A stretch of 64,000 nucleotides of DNA from Seleniivibrio sp. GTDB lineage: Bacteria; Chrysiogenota; Deferribacteres; Deferribacterales; Geovibrionaceae. How positions within the stretch are numbered: the first letter of the stretch is position 1; the number at the start of each line of letters is the position of its first letter. The notes beneath the pieces were generated by a model, which worked only from the letters and a program-made list of their open reading frames with translations, did no database searches and was not told the origin of the DNA. Positions 49,601 through 58,063 of the stretch are shown here, piece after piece. A program made the position numbers and the translations under genes. The stretch lies in assembly GCF_021209385.1 (NCBI RefSeq), contig NZ_JAJOIL010000007.1, forward strand, positions 1 to 64,000, read 5' to 3'.

Positions 49601-50965
49601 GCCTGTGAGTATCAGCATGGGGAGAAACGCGCAGATGATCGTCACGGTGGCTGTCAGGACGGGGATCAGCACCTCGCCCACGGCACGCCATCCGACCTCT
49701 TCGCCTGTTACCTTTCTGTCCAGCAGATCGACGTAGTTGTCTGCAATAACAATCGCATCGTCAACCACAATTCCAAGCACCAGAATCAGCGATGCTATGG
49801 ACACCTGATGCAGCTCTATGCCGAAAAAGTTCATCACGGCAAGGGTAGCAAGGAGCGTGACGGGAATTGCCAGAGCCGCGATCACCGCCACCCTTATCGG
49901 GAGCAGAATAATTGTGACTATTATTACCGATGCTATCGCCAGCAGAAATTCATGGGTGAGCGATTCCATCCTGTCGGAAACCACCTGCGGCTGGTTAGCT
50001 ATCATGTCGAGTTTTATGTCAGGCGGCAGTATATTGTTAATCCTTGTGAAAACGCCAGAAAGACTCTCGCCGAGCTGTACTATGTTGTTTCCTTTCTGCA
50101 TCTCAACTGAAATTATGATACTCGGCTTTCCGTCGTAACGAACCTTGAAGTCGGAATCTTCATATGTTCTTGTCACATCGGCGATATCCCGCACATATAG
50201 CGGCTGTCCCGTCTGTGAAACGTTTATCAGTGTATTCCGTATGTCGTCCAGCGATGAGTATTCGCCTGTGGTCTTGACAGGTATGGACGTTGTATCCGTG
50301 TCCAGAGTTCCCGCACCGCCGGTGACATTTCGCGCCTGTATGGTCTGAATCATTCCTGCCGGGGTGACGGAGAACTGAGCCATCCTTTTCAGATCGCCCT
50401 TAATCTGTATCTGTTCCTCTTTTTCGCCGTAAAGCGCCAGTTTGCCCACTTCGCGCACGGTACGCATCTCGTCCTCTATCCTTTCGGCGTAGTCCTTAAG
50501 CTGTGTGTATGTGTAGTTATCACCATGCACCGCGAGAAGCATCGCCACTGTGTCGCCGAAGTCAGAAACCACCATGACACCGCGAACGCCTCTGGGAAGT
50601 TCTGTGTACGAAGTTTCGTTCATTTCGTGGCGCAGTTTTGCCCAGAAAAGGTCTGCATCCTTCACACTGTCTTCGAGTTCAACGTTTATTATCGCTATGC
50701 CGGGTCTGCTGGTGGAATAAGTCCTGCTTTTGTATACTTCCTGATATTTGAAGATATGCCTTTCAAGCACCTTTGTGACCTGTTTTTCCACCTCTTCTGT
50801 GGTTGCGCCCGGATAGGACGCCATTACAAGTCCTGTGCGGATAGTTATTGAAGGGTCTTCCGTCTTCGGCATGGTGAAGAAGGCATGAAGCCCGACGGCA
50901 AGCATAAGAAGCGCCATGAAAATGGCGACTGCGGGGTATTTCTGCGAAGCTTTTACAAGATTCAT
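46604..50965 (-). CDS. RND transporter fused to TolC-like outer-membrane factor
   Basis: A single open frame of 1453 residues. Residues 1-1010 are an HAE1-type RND pump: membrane segments, PGATTEEVEKQVT, VVDDAIVIADNYVDLL with paired Asp in TM4, GVISLSGIVVRNSIILVDY and a final VVPVLYVIVMGK. Residues 1011-1034 look like a signal peptide (MGKRVKSPAVAVLALFF and a cleavage site AHA-E at 1034). The rest is a TolC/OEP-type outer-membrane factor. There is no stop or ribosome site between the parts. ATG 50965 has AGGGG 7 bases upstream. Either a bifunctional precursor cleaved at the internal signal, or a fusion. It is co-operonic with the adaptor and TetR genes. Confidence 0.9.
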   Translation of the reverse strand: MNLVKASQKYPAVAIFMALLMLAVGLHAFFTMPKTEDPSITIRTGLVMASYPGATTEEVEKQVTKVLERHIFKYQEVYKSRTYSTSRPGIAIINVELEDSVKDADLFWAKLRHEMNETSYTELPRGVRGVMVVSDFGDTVAMLLAVHGDNYTYTQLKDYAERIEDEMRTVREVGKLALYGEKEEQIQIKGDLKRMAQFSVTPAGMIQTIQARNVTGGAGTLDTDTTSIPVKTTGEYSSLDDIRNTLINVSQTGQPLYVRDIADVTRTYEDSDFKVRYDGKPSIIISVEMQKGNNIVQLGESLSGVFTRINNILPPDIKLDMIANQPQVVSDRMESLTHEFLLAIASVIIVTIILLPIRVAVIAALAIPVTLLATLAVMNFFGIELHQVSIASLILVLGIVVDDAIVIADNYVDLLDRKVTGEEVGWRAVGEVLIPVLTATVTIICAFLPMLILTGSVGEFIRALPLTVTIALSTSFIVATLLTPIICRFFIKKGLHSETKVKKFSLLDFLQTAYGHNMRFFMKNKTFAVGIGILSFVCGLYLYMHIPQEFFPSAERNQFTIDIWMPQGTKTDSTDTTVAHIENTLKDTKGVLHYASFIGQSAPRFYYNVNPQQPDTAYAQIIVNTESVEATKKLVGSLSSKLGKETPEALVLVKELQQGQQMEAPIEVRISGYDIPTLKKAANDVMAIMREVPYSRDIHTNYFNDSGMVDVEVNNELANRLGITNYGVSGTLDAALDGQTISIYHEGDRSIPIIFRLPEDKRKNFGDIEDSYVASSVTGKGIAVKAFADIKPQWQTSRLVRRNGVRTITVNAFIKKGHYASSMLNEIRPKIEKLNLPEGYTVTYGGENSNQEETMPQMISALGISLLAIFIVLLVQFRNFSEPLIVMSSIPLSILGAMFGLFITGNPFGFTAFMGVISLSGIVVRNSIILVDYIKEKIAEGHPIELAAMEAGQRRLRPIFLTTMAAAVGVIPMILSGSTLWSPLASVMAVGLIFSMFFTLLVVPVLYVIVMGKRVKSPAVAVLALFFIVSTAHAETVNMTLEQALKSAMDNSRVIKIAQARIDEADGKVTGAKADYFPQVKISGSYSDTLQDNLAVIPAGDLGSVAGFSLPASDYDVKTSGATAMAYGIIAQPLTQLLKIKENVGAAKADRKISEADMKKAQDEIAYAVKSLYYGLLIAYAQEDAAHAAQRGAQLALKEALDGVSSGSVLEVSVIEAKAALLQSRQNLMAAQNSYENYNADLNTLTGQPAGTVIIPAEIPADRAETLTRQQYIEKASASNTDIMSAKQTLEKARHGQKAAVYEYIPDVTLFAAEIYTDGVSYLNDNITVVGLKLDWNILDWGKKKGNRISMDSQAAQASQNLLRVREQTETDVIKTYNSIQQTAQMKDVARESLELYKEQLRINADRYAAGVISEAAYAKAQAAVKKALADNLSAELDHLLAIDRMEKLTSGG

Positions 50966-50975
50966 GAGAAAACCC

Positions 50976-52166
50976 CTATTTGACAGGGCTGACATCCAGC
51001 CCGTCAGAAAGTTTGTTCTGTCCGGCGGTGACTATCAATTCGTCGCCTTTCAGTCCCGATCTTATTATTGTTTGCTGTCCGTATACGGAGCCTGTTTCAA
51101 CCTGTTTGGAGTATGCTTTCTTTTTATCGGGGAAATAGACGTATACGATGGTTGCGCCCTGCGGGTCTCGCAGAACTGATTCAACAGGCACCGTCAGCGC
51201 CTTTACCGGCTGTTTAGTATCTATTGATATCTCCGCAACCATTCCCAGACGGATCGCATGATCCGGGTTCGGCACGGTTATTCTTGTCATGTAGGTTCTG
51301 GTGGCGGGATCAGCAGAAACGTTTATCACCCTTACGGTTCCGGTGAATTTTCTGTCGGGCATGGCGGGGACGGAAACGTCAGCCGTCTGCCCTGTGGCGG
51401 CGAAGCGGATGTCTGTTTCAGCTATGCCCGCGTTGACCTCCACCGGGTCGAGGGGGGATATCTCGAATACGGGATAGCCTGCCTGTATGGTTTCGCCGGC
51501 TTCACAGAGGCGCTTTGTCACAAATCCGCTGACGGGCGCTTTTAACACAGTGTCGTTCAGAGCTTTTTCCGCGAGCTTAACATATGCCGCTGCCTGTTCG
51601 TATCCTGCCTTAGCCTGTGCCTTGTCTTCGGGCTGTGCGCCTGTCTGAGCCATTTCATACTGTTGCTTTGCTGATTCGTATGCCGCTTTGAATTTTTCAA
51701 AATCGTTAGGGGCGAGGCTCTTATTGTCATATAGCATTTTCATGCGTCTGTATTCGTCCGACGCTCTGTCATATGCTATTTTTGCCTGTTCGAGCTGTTC
51801 CGCACGGGCAGGGGATTTCGCCTTCATGTAGGCGGCGTTCGCCATGTCAGCCGACGCCTTGGCTTTGTCCAGATTGCTTCTGTAGTCTGTGTTGTCAAGC
51901 TCCGCAAGCACCTGACCCGCCTGAACGTAGTCACCCTCTCTGGGGATGGATTTGACGACCCGTCCGCTGACGAGGAACGAAACCTTTGACGGGTTGTCCT
52001 GCGCCGTGATAACGCCGGATGCTGTTATTTTATATGTATCGTCGATGCGCTTTACCTGTGAAACCTTAACGGGTATCGGTTCGCGTTTCGGCTGTTCCTC
52101 TTTGCCTTTGCAGCCGACAAGTGAAATAATGAAAATTGCAATTAAAAAATATCCGATATTCTTCAT
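50976..52166 (-). CDS. RND periplasmic adaptor lipoprotein (HlyD/AcrA family)
   Basis: A 396-residue adaptor. The signal peptide has the lipobox LVGC with the lipidated Cys at about residue 19. The biotinyl-lipoyl half-motifs are split by a long coiled-coil rich in Ala, Lys and Glu (from DNTDYRSNLDKAKASADM to PEDKAQAKAGYEQAAAYV). It bridges the inner-membrane RND pump to the outer-membrane channel encoded in the next, fused gene. Its start overlaps the TetR stop by 4 bases (ATGA). Confidence 0.9.
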   Translation of the reverse strand: MKNIGYFLIAIFIISLVGCKGKEEQPKREPIPVKVSQVKRIDDTYKITASGVITAQDNPSKVSFLVSGRVVKSIPREGDYVQAGQVLAELDNTDYRSNLDKAKASADMANAAYMKAKSPARAEQLEQAKIAYDRASDEYRRMKMLYDNKSLAPNDFEKFKAAYESAKQQYEMAQTGAQPEDKAQAKAGYEQAAAYVKLAEKALNDTVLKAPVSGFVTKRLCEAGETIQAGYPVFEISPLDPVEVNAGIAETDIRFAATGQTADVSVPAMPDRKFTGTVRVINVSADPATRTYMTRITVPNPDHAIRLGMVAEISIDTKQPVKALTVPVESVLRDPQGATIVYVYFPDKKKAYSKQVETGSVYGQQTIIRSGLKGDELIVTAGQNKLSDGLDVSPVK

Positions 52167-52759
52167 TTGCCGCTCCCTGTGAATCCTTTAATAAGTGTGT
52201 CTATAGCTAAGTTTATCAATTTATCCGGTTGTTCCCACGGGAAATTGCGATTTTGTATAAGGTTTGAAACTATGCCGTGCATGGAACTCCACATAACCTG
52301 AACGCCTGCTTCAGGTTCTCCGGATATCTGCGAAGCTATGTTAAGCACTGTTCCGTATGCCCTCATTCCGTTTGTTCCGCTTTCCAGAAAACGGAAAAAA
52401 GATTTTTCGCTGCGCGGGGTCATGAAGGCAATTGTGTAACTGTCCTGATTTTCCAGACCGAATTTTGCATAGGTTAGCATGCACCTTTTAAGATTCTCTT
52501 CCGGCGTATTGTTTTCGTCAACTGCGGCGGCGATCAATCCGGCAACCTGAGCGAATATTTCGTCGCATACACAGAAGATGATCTCGTCTTTACTTTTGAA
52601 ATATGTGTATATCGCGGTGGGGGAGTAATCTATCTCCGCCGCTATGCGACGCATGGAAAGACTGGCTATACCGTCTTTCAGAATGGTTTTGCGGGCAACG
52701 GACAATATCTTTTCCCTTAGCGGCTTATTTACGTTCTGCTTTCTTTTTTTCGCATACAT
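52163..52759 (-). CDS. TetR-family repressor of the efflux operon
   Basis: A 198-residue TetR repressor. The N-terminal helix-turn-helix reads ARKTILKDGIASLSMRRIAAEIDYSPTAIYTYFKSKDEI, a textbook match. The C-terminal part would bind the inducer, probably a pump substrate. It is first in the leftward operon and a 23-bp palindrome lies 20 bases upstream of its start, so it most likely represses its own operon. Confidence 0.9.
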   Translation of the reverse strand: MYAKKRKQNVNKPLREKILSVARKTILKDGIASLSMRRIAAEIDYSPTAIYTYFKSKDEIIFCVCDEIFAQVAGLIAAAVDENNTPEENLKRCMLTYAKFGLENQDSYTIAFMTPRSEKSFFRFLESGTNGMRAYGTVLNIASQISGEPEAGVQVMWSSMHGIVSNLIQNRNFPWEQPDKLINLAIDTLIKGFTGSGK

Positions 52760-52778
52760 ATCAGAACCTCACTTGGTT

Positions 52779-52801
52779 AACACTGTTAAGTTAACAGTGT
52801 T
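52779..52801. promoter_or_regulatory. TetR operator palindrome
   Basis: AACACTGTTAA (52779-52789) and TTAACAGTGTT (52791-52801) form a perfect inverted repeat around a single G, 20 bases upstream of the TetR start. Confidence 0.75.
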
Positions 52802-52849
52802 AAGTTAGCTCGTAAAGAAAAAACCGTCAATAGGGAAATAGGAAAAAAA

Positions 52850-54532
52850 TCAGTTAACGGCGGGAAGTATTATCTCGAAATCAGCGCCCAGAGAGGTGTT
52901 AGTGACAGTTATTGTTCCGTTCATGTGGTTATGAATGATAAGCTTTGCCAGATAGAGTCCCAGACCTGTACCTTTTCCTTCTTCTTTTGTGGTGAAGTAC
53001 GGATTGAATATATGTGGTTTGACCTCTTCTTTTATACCGCCTCCGGTGTCCTCGATGTTTATGGTCACATGGGTTCCGGTCTTGTTTATCCTGACATGGA
53101 TATATCCTTCGGTCTGGTAGCCGGCATTTATCCGCTCCTCTATGGCGAATATGGAGTTATACACCAGATTGGTTATAACCTGTTTAAACTCTCCTCTGAA
53201 CCCTTTCACAACTGTTTCGTTGTTATGTGAGCTTGGTATATCTGCAATGCTTGCGTTTTCGATGACTCTGGTGGGACTTGAATATGATACGAAAGGTTTA
53301 ATGTTTTTCGCCAGCATCTGTATCTCCACCAGACGCAGAAGGCTGATTACCTCGTTGCTTACGTCGAATTCGCTCTCTTTGTCGTCAGGTTTAAAGAACG
53401 TTCTGAAATCGTCAATGGTTGACGACAGATAGTCCAGAGTGTTCATCTGTTTTTCTTCAAACTCGGCTATCTCTTCTTCAGTCAGTGTGTTTTCGCGGAA
53501 ACTGTCGGCTATGTTCTGGGTGCGCAGACCGATTATATTAAGCGGCTGACGCCACTGGTGGGCGATGGCGTTTATCATCATGCCCATATCCGCAAGTTTC
53601 TTTTGCTCAAAGATTATTTCCTGCTGTTTGCGAACGAAGGCGACTTCTTCCTCAACTCTGTTTTTAAGTTTATTGTTAAGCTCTTTCAGTTCATTTTCCA
53701 GCTTTTTTATCTTGGTTATATCCTTAGAAACGTTAAGAAGAACCCTTTTGCCTTTATATTCGTGTATGCTGGCGGACATGATCCCGTGAACTATTGTTCC
53801 GTTTTTGCTTATAAAATCAGCTTCAAAATTGTGGCAATACCCGTATTTTTTGACGGTTTCGATAAGATACTGTCTTGCCTCAGGATTTTTCCAGATGTTG
53901 AGATCGAGTGAGGATTTGCCGATAACCTCTTCGGGAGTGTAGCCCATTATCGCAGTAAATCCGTTATTGATTTGTATGTAAATGCCGGTTTCTATGTCGT
54001 TAAGGTTAATAGCATCCTGACTGGTTTTGAAGGCATTTATGAACATCTCTTCGTTCTGGCGAGCCAGCTCTTTGGATTTTTGCAGTTCTTCTACCTTTTT
54101 TGAAAGTGCCGCTGTTTTTTCATCGACCGCTTTCAAAAGAGTTCTTTCAAGCTGCGTCTTCTCAGAGATGTCGAATATGTAGTTGACCGAGAACTCAACG
54201 TCGTTGATTTTGTGATAGCCGGAGATGATTTCAACTTCGATCTCTGCACCGTTTTTATTTCTGTGTCTGGTGGTGAACCTGTTCACCATTTTGGTGCGCA
54301 GGTACCTTATGAATTCCCCGACCTCTTCTGTGGAGTGTGCCGAATCAATGAAACTGACATGCTTGCCTTTAAGCTCATCTTCGGTATAGCCCAGATAGTT
54401 GGTTACGGCATCATTGATTTTGAGAATACAACCGCTGGCATCCACCCAGAAAACAGGAAGATATGGGTTAGATTGAAGAGCTTCAAAATACAGTTTACGG
54501 AACTCGTCGTTGTTCTCTATTCTGTTTTTCAC
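52850..54532 (-). CDS. PAS-domain sensor histidine kinase
   Basis: A 560-residue soluble histidine kinase without membrane segments. Two PAS domains (about residues 20-130 and 165-285) are linked by coiled coil. The HisKA block is IAHQWRQPLNIIGL with the phospho-acceptor His; the ATPase domain has NLVYNSIFAIEE (N-box), EDTGGGI and GTGLGLYL. The HQWRQPLN type is common in epsilon/delta-proteobacterial and Deferribacterota PAS kinases. No response regulator gene is adjacent; partners are unknown. It is transcribed alone between the TetR promoter and the radical SAM gene. Confidence 0.88.
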   Translation of the reverse strand: MKNRIENNDEFRKLYFEALQSNPYLPVFWVDASGCILKINDAVTNYLGYTEDELKGKHVSFIDSAHSTEEVGEFIRYLRTKMVNRFTTRHRNKNGAEIEVEIISGYHKINDVEFSVNYIFDISEKTQLERTLLKAVDEKTAALSKKVEELQKSKELARQNEEMFINAFKTSQDAINLNDIETGIYIQINNGFTAIMGYTPEEVIGKSSLDLNIWKNPEARQYLIETVKKYGYCHNFEADFISKNGTIVHGIMSASIHEYKGKRVLLNVSKDITKIKKLENELKELNNKLKNRVEEEVAFVRKQQEIIFEQKKLADMGMMINAIAHQWRQPLNIIGLRTQNIADSFRENTLTEEEIAEFEEKQMNTLDYLSSTIDDFRTFFKPDDKESEFDVSNEVISLLRLVEIQMLAKNIKPFVSYSSPTRVIENASIADIPSSHNNETVVKGFRGEFKQVITNLVYNSIFAIEERINAGYQTEGYIHVRINKTGTHVTINIEDTGGGIKEEVKPHIFNPYFTTKEEGKGTGLGLYLAKLIIHNHMNGTITVTNTSLGADFEIILPAVN

Positions 54533-54614
54533 AAATCACTCTGTATGGATGAATATATGAGTATTATATATCAAATTCACAAATATCACAACAAAGCGAT
54601 TTTTATGTTATTAC

Positions 54615-55658
54615 TCATCGTGTCTGTTCAAATTTTGATACTCTCTCAGTGGGATAGAAAGCGTGCAAAAGTTCTGAGGCGTAAGGTGTTATTCTGTTTT
54701 TCGGGTCTTCCGTGTATCTTTCAAACCAGAGACCTGCGACTTTATTTTTACCCTCATGCACTTTTTTGCTGTTTCTGTCCGCGTATCTTTCGCATAGTTC
54801 AGCAAGGCAGGGAAGCTTTTCATATTCAGCCTTAACAGCTTCTTTTCTGGTTTCAACCACTTCTGAGCAGTCTGCGGAAAGGATGCTTTTAATATTTTCA
54901 GGCTCAAAATAGACGAACATGCCTATGTTGTCGGGATTCTTTTCATCGCATGACGCAAGCCTGTCCGCCCACTGCCTTTCTGAAAGAAGTTCCTCCGGCA
55001 TCATATAGCGCATTACGCCTGCCGGAATCTGCTTAACGTCGTTTTCATCTATCCTGATATCCTCCAGTTCACGGGCGTTGCCTCTGAAATGGAGCGGATA
55101 AACGCTTCTTCTCTGGGGTTTACCTATGGCGTCCAGATCGTCGCAGAGCTGTTCTATGCTGTTGATATTCTCTTTTGTTATGAAAATCCGCTGTTCAACG
55201 TTCAGTCCCAAAGCGAAAGCAGCCCTCTGTGCGCCGAGCAGATATTCCAGATCGCCTTTGCGTCTGTTCATTGCGTCGTGGAACTGTGCGGTTCCGCTCA
55301 TTGAGAAGATTACCTTCTTAAGTCCAAGTTCCTTGCGCTGCGCCAGCCAGTCGAACATCTCCGCTTCGTTTCTCATTTTCATGCCGCCCATGAGCAGGCT
55401 GTCAGAGAGTTTTCCGCATTTTCTGGTCATTTCCAGATACCATTTGTACTGGTCTATAGTCAGGTCATAGTTGCTGGCAAGCTCAAAACCTATAGCCATT
55501 CCGTTCTGATTGCCCCATTTTACATATTTTTCAACTGTTTGTGTGTAGTCTTCCCATTGAAGACCTGGCTGTGACTGGTCGCCCTGAAGGCAATATCTGC
55601 ACCTGTGGGCGCATTTTGTAACTCTTCCCCAGACAGTTATCCTTTTAATATTTGTCAT
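54615..55658 (-). CDS. Radical SAM protein of unknown function
   Basis: A 347-residue protein with an N-terminal radical-SAM cluster motif CAHRCRYC (CxxxCxxC) shortly after the start. A TIM-barrel-like stretch follows (AIGFELASNYDLT, KKVIFSMSGTAQF and VYPLHFRGN). Later Cys residues (SCDEKNP, CLAELCERY) might bind another cluster but their spacing is not diagnostic. ATG 55658 has a G-run 8 bases upstream; a longer in-frame leader is discarded. It is divergent from an Rrf2 regulator. I do not recognise the substrate. Confidence 0.72.
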   Translation of the reverse strand: MTNIKRITVWGRVTKCAHRCRYCLQGDQSQPGLQWEDYTQTVEKYVKWGNQNGMAIGFELASNYDLTIDQYKWYLEMTRKCGKLSDSLLMGGMKMRNEAEMFDWLAQRKELGLKKVIFSMSGTAQFHDAMNRRKGDLEYLLGAQRAAFALGLNVEQRIFITKENINSIEQLCDDLDAIGKPQRRSVYPLHFRGNARELEDIRIDENDVKQIPAGVMRYMMPEELLSERQWADRLASCDEKNPDNIGMFVYFEPENIKSILSADCSEVVETRKEAVKAEYEKLPCLAELCERYADRNSKKVHEGKNKVAGLWFERYTEDPKNRITPYASELLHAFYPTERVSKFEQTR

Positions 55659-55871
55659 GTTAATTTTCCCCCGTTGTCGTACATCTTGCCGCCGTTTCAT
55701 TGCCGCGTCAAGTACCTGCGGATATTCAATAACGCCGCAATAATGTGACTGTCGGAATACAGCCGCAAAATGGCATTTGAACAATAACGCATATAATTGC
55801 AGTCCTTTTCCTGTTGAATATTCTACATAATACATATATCTTGTTGACTGAAAAGTTAAAGGACGGGCAAT

Positions 55872-56333
55872 ATGTTCTCAATGAAAACGGTATACGGACT
55901 TAAAGCATTACAATTTCTGGCATCAAAGGGTGCCGGCGAGCATGTTCTCATCTCCGAGATAGCCGAGCACGAAAAGATACCGAAAAAATTCCTTGAGACC
56001 ATCCTGCTCACCCTGAAAAACGAAGGACTGCTCACCAGCAAAATAGGAAAAGGCGGCGGTTATCAGCTTGCTTTTCCTCCGTCGTCCGTTACTATGGAAC
56101 GTATAGTTTCAGCTCTGGAAGGTCCTCTGGCACTTGTCCCCTGTGTTTATGAGGAGACAGGTTCCAAGTGCGAATACTGCGACGACAGCTCTATCTGCGG
56201 TGTCCGCCTTGTCATGTCCGAGCTTACGGACGAATTCATCGCCTCTCTGCGCGGCAAAACTCTGCAGGATATGCAGACCATGACCGACGAGGCGATCCAG
56301 AACTCAAACGGTCTGATAAACTACACTATTTGA
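55872..56333 (+). CDS. Rrf2-family regulator, IscR-like
   Basis: A 153-residue regulator. The winged helix (TVYGLKALQFLASKG, then KIPKKFLETILLTLKNEGLLTSKIGKGGGYQLA) is typical. The cluster loop contains Cys residues in ALVPCVYEETGSKCEYC and SSICGVR, four in the region rather than the three of IscR. It stands before a nifS/iscS-type gene on the same strand, but a convergent gene lies between them, so it may regulate cysteine desulfurase and Fe-S supply at a distance. The radical SAM gene is divergent. Confidence 0.82.
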   Translation: MFSMKTVYGLKALQFLASKGAGEHVLISEIAEHEKIPKKFLETILLTLKNEGLLTSKIGKGGGYQLAFPPSSVTMERIVSALEGPLALVPCVYEETGSKCEYCDDSSICGVRLVMSELTDEFIASLRGKTLQDMQTMTDEAIQNSNGLINYTI

Positions 56334-56802
56334 TTGATCTCATGAACGCTTTCAGATATTTCATGCTGTCTGCATCTTTAACTGCCACCCAATAGTTGCC
56401 CGTATCTTTCAGAAAATAATAATTGTCCATGCCCATTCCCTGAACCTGAGTAACGCCGATTCCATTGATATTCATCCTTTTCATATCGCTGAATACTTTG
56501 CTCTGGGGCATTCTAACGTCCATATCTTTATAAAGCTGCTGTGCTTTCAGATTGTTTTCCGAGAAAGACGCCCAGACATAGACGCTTCCGTCGGCACATT
56601 TGTATTCCGCGGAATACGCATCTTTCGCATCTATCTGTTTTCTGTGGAGATAGGCTATCTCCGTAAGCGCTGTTCTGCCTGATCTTTCTGCTATTATTGA
56701 ACATCCTGCAACGGAAGGTATTTCAGGGTCTTTCTGTGCCGCCTGCGCAGCCCATGCGTATAACATCATCATAATTGCAATAAATGAAATTTTTATGGTC
56801 AT
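56326..56802 (-). CDS. Small secreted protein of unknown function
   Basis: A 158-residue protein with an N-terminal signal peptide (cleavage near residue 22, AQA-AQ). I do not recognise a family. Two Cys (AGCSIIAER and EYKCADGS) could form a disulfide in the periplasm. The C-terminus is DADSMKYLKAFMRSIK. It overlaps the 3' end of the Rrf2 gene by 8 bases in opposite orientation, and has TTGTTTTATG-type AT-rich DNA upstream but no recognised operator. Confidence 0.7.
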   Translation of the reverse strand: MTIKISFIAIMMMLYAWAAQAAQKDPEIPSVAGCSIIAERSGRTALTEIAYLHRKQIDAKDAYSAEYKCADGSVYVWASFSENNLKAQQLYKDMDVRMPQSKVFSDMKRMNINGIGVTQVQGMGMDNYYFLKDTGNYWVAVKDADSMKYLKAFMRSIK

Positions 56803-56938
56803 TTTTCCTCCTAAACATTTGTTTTATGCAGATATGACACCGACTCAATGCAATAGTTCACTGCACCTTGACAGCACAGACGGCTATATATATTATCTAT
56901 AAATGCTATCAAAATTCTGATATTTTATTGGTGATCAG

Positions 56939-58063
56939 ATGATCTATTTCGACAACAACGCAACAACTCCTCTTGCAAAAGAGGTAAAGGAAGAAATGGC
57001 GTCCTGCTTCGACATATTCGGCAACCCTTCCAGCCTCCACATAGAGGGGCAAAGATCCCGACAGGTAATAGACAAGGCAAGAAAACGGGTGGCTGACTTC
57101 ATAGGCGCCCGTCCCGAAGAAATAGTTTTTACAGGGAGCGGAACCGAGGCTGACAACATAGCCGTTTCAGGCTTTGCGTTCTCAGAACCGGAGGGTGCTT
57201 TCATCACAACAGCGATAGAACACTCCGCAATCCTTAAGCCTGTTTGCAGGCTTGAGGATGAAGGGCGCACCGTGATAAAGCTTCTGCCTGATGACAACGG
57301 AAGCATCAACCCTGAACACGCCATGGGAGCTATCCGAAGCGTAGACAAAGGACTTCTTACCATAATGACGGCGAACAACGAAACGGGAGTTATTCAGCCT
57401 ATAAAGGAACTCGCTGCTGCGGCAAAGGCACAGGGGCTTCTGGTGCATACCGATGCTGTTCAGGCGGCGGGAAAGATTCCGCTGAACGTTGACGAACTTG
57501 GGGTTGATATGCTGAGCATCTCTGCCCATAAATTCCACGGCCCCAAGGGCATAGGCGCTCTTTATATCAGAGGCGGCGTAAAGCTTTCCCCAGTCCATCT
57601 CGGCGGAACGCAGGAACACGCAATGCGCCCCGGAACCGAGAACATAATCGCCATAGCCGGAATCGGAATGGCTTGCGAGCTTGCGGGACAGCACATGTGC
57701 GACAGCAGGCTAAGGGATATGTTCGAGGAGATGATACTCGCGTCAGTTCCCAATTCGTTCGTTAACGGCAAAGACGCACCCCGCGTGCCGAACACATCCA
57801 ACATCGGTTTCAGAGGGCTTGAAAATCAGGCTATAGTGATAAATCTTGACCTTGAGGATATTGCCGCATCAACAGGCGCGGCTTGCAGTGCAGCGAAAAA
57901 GGAAGCGTCACACGTTCTGACGGCTATGTGTATGTCGTCTGCGGAAGCGCGCTCATCGGTTCGCTTCTCTTTCAGCAGGTATAACACGGAAGAGGAGATA
58001 GTGACCGCCGTTGAAAAGATACGCACAACAGTTGAAAGGATGAGGAAAAGACTTGCAAAATAA
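56939..58063 (+). CDS. Cysteine desulfurase (NifS/IscS-like)
   Basis: A 374-residue PLP enzyme that releases sulfur from cysteine for Fe-S clusters and thiolated tRNA. Key residues: His95 (TAIEHSA), the PLP Lys198 (SISAHKFHGPKG) and the catalytic Cys316 (STGAACSAAKKEASHV). The short catalytic loop is NifS-like (class I). It overlaps mnmA by 11 bases, so it is the probable sulfur donor for tRNA thiolation and perhaps for Fe-S supply to the nitrogenase and hydrogenase here. The start is ATG 56939. Confidence 0.93.
   Translation: MIYFDNNATTPLAKEVKEEMASCFDIFGNPSSLHIEGQRSRQVIDKARKRVADFIGARPEEIVFTGSGTEADNIAVSGFAFSEPEGAFITTAIEHSAILKPVCRLEDEGRTVIKLLPDDNGSINPEHAMGAIRSVDKGLLTIMTANNETGVIQPIKELAAAAKAQGLLVHTDAVQAAGKIPLNVDELGVDMLSISAHKFHGPKGIGALYIRGGVKLSPVHLGGTQEHAMRPGTENIIAIAGIGMACELAGQHMCDSRLRDMFEEMILASVPNSFVNGKDAPRVPNTSNIGFRGLENQAIVINLDLEDIAASTGAACSAAKKEASHVLTAMCMSSAEARSSVRFSFSRYNTEEEIVTAVEKIRTTVERMRKRLAK

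Noticed and set aside
49226-50110. A 294-codon rightward frame within the RND gene
   Set aside because: It is antisense to conserved RND transmembrane sequence; long shadow frames are common opposite GC-biased membrane genes.
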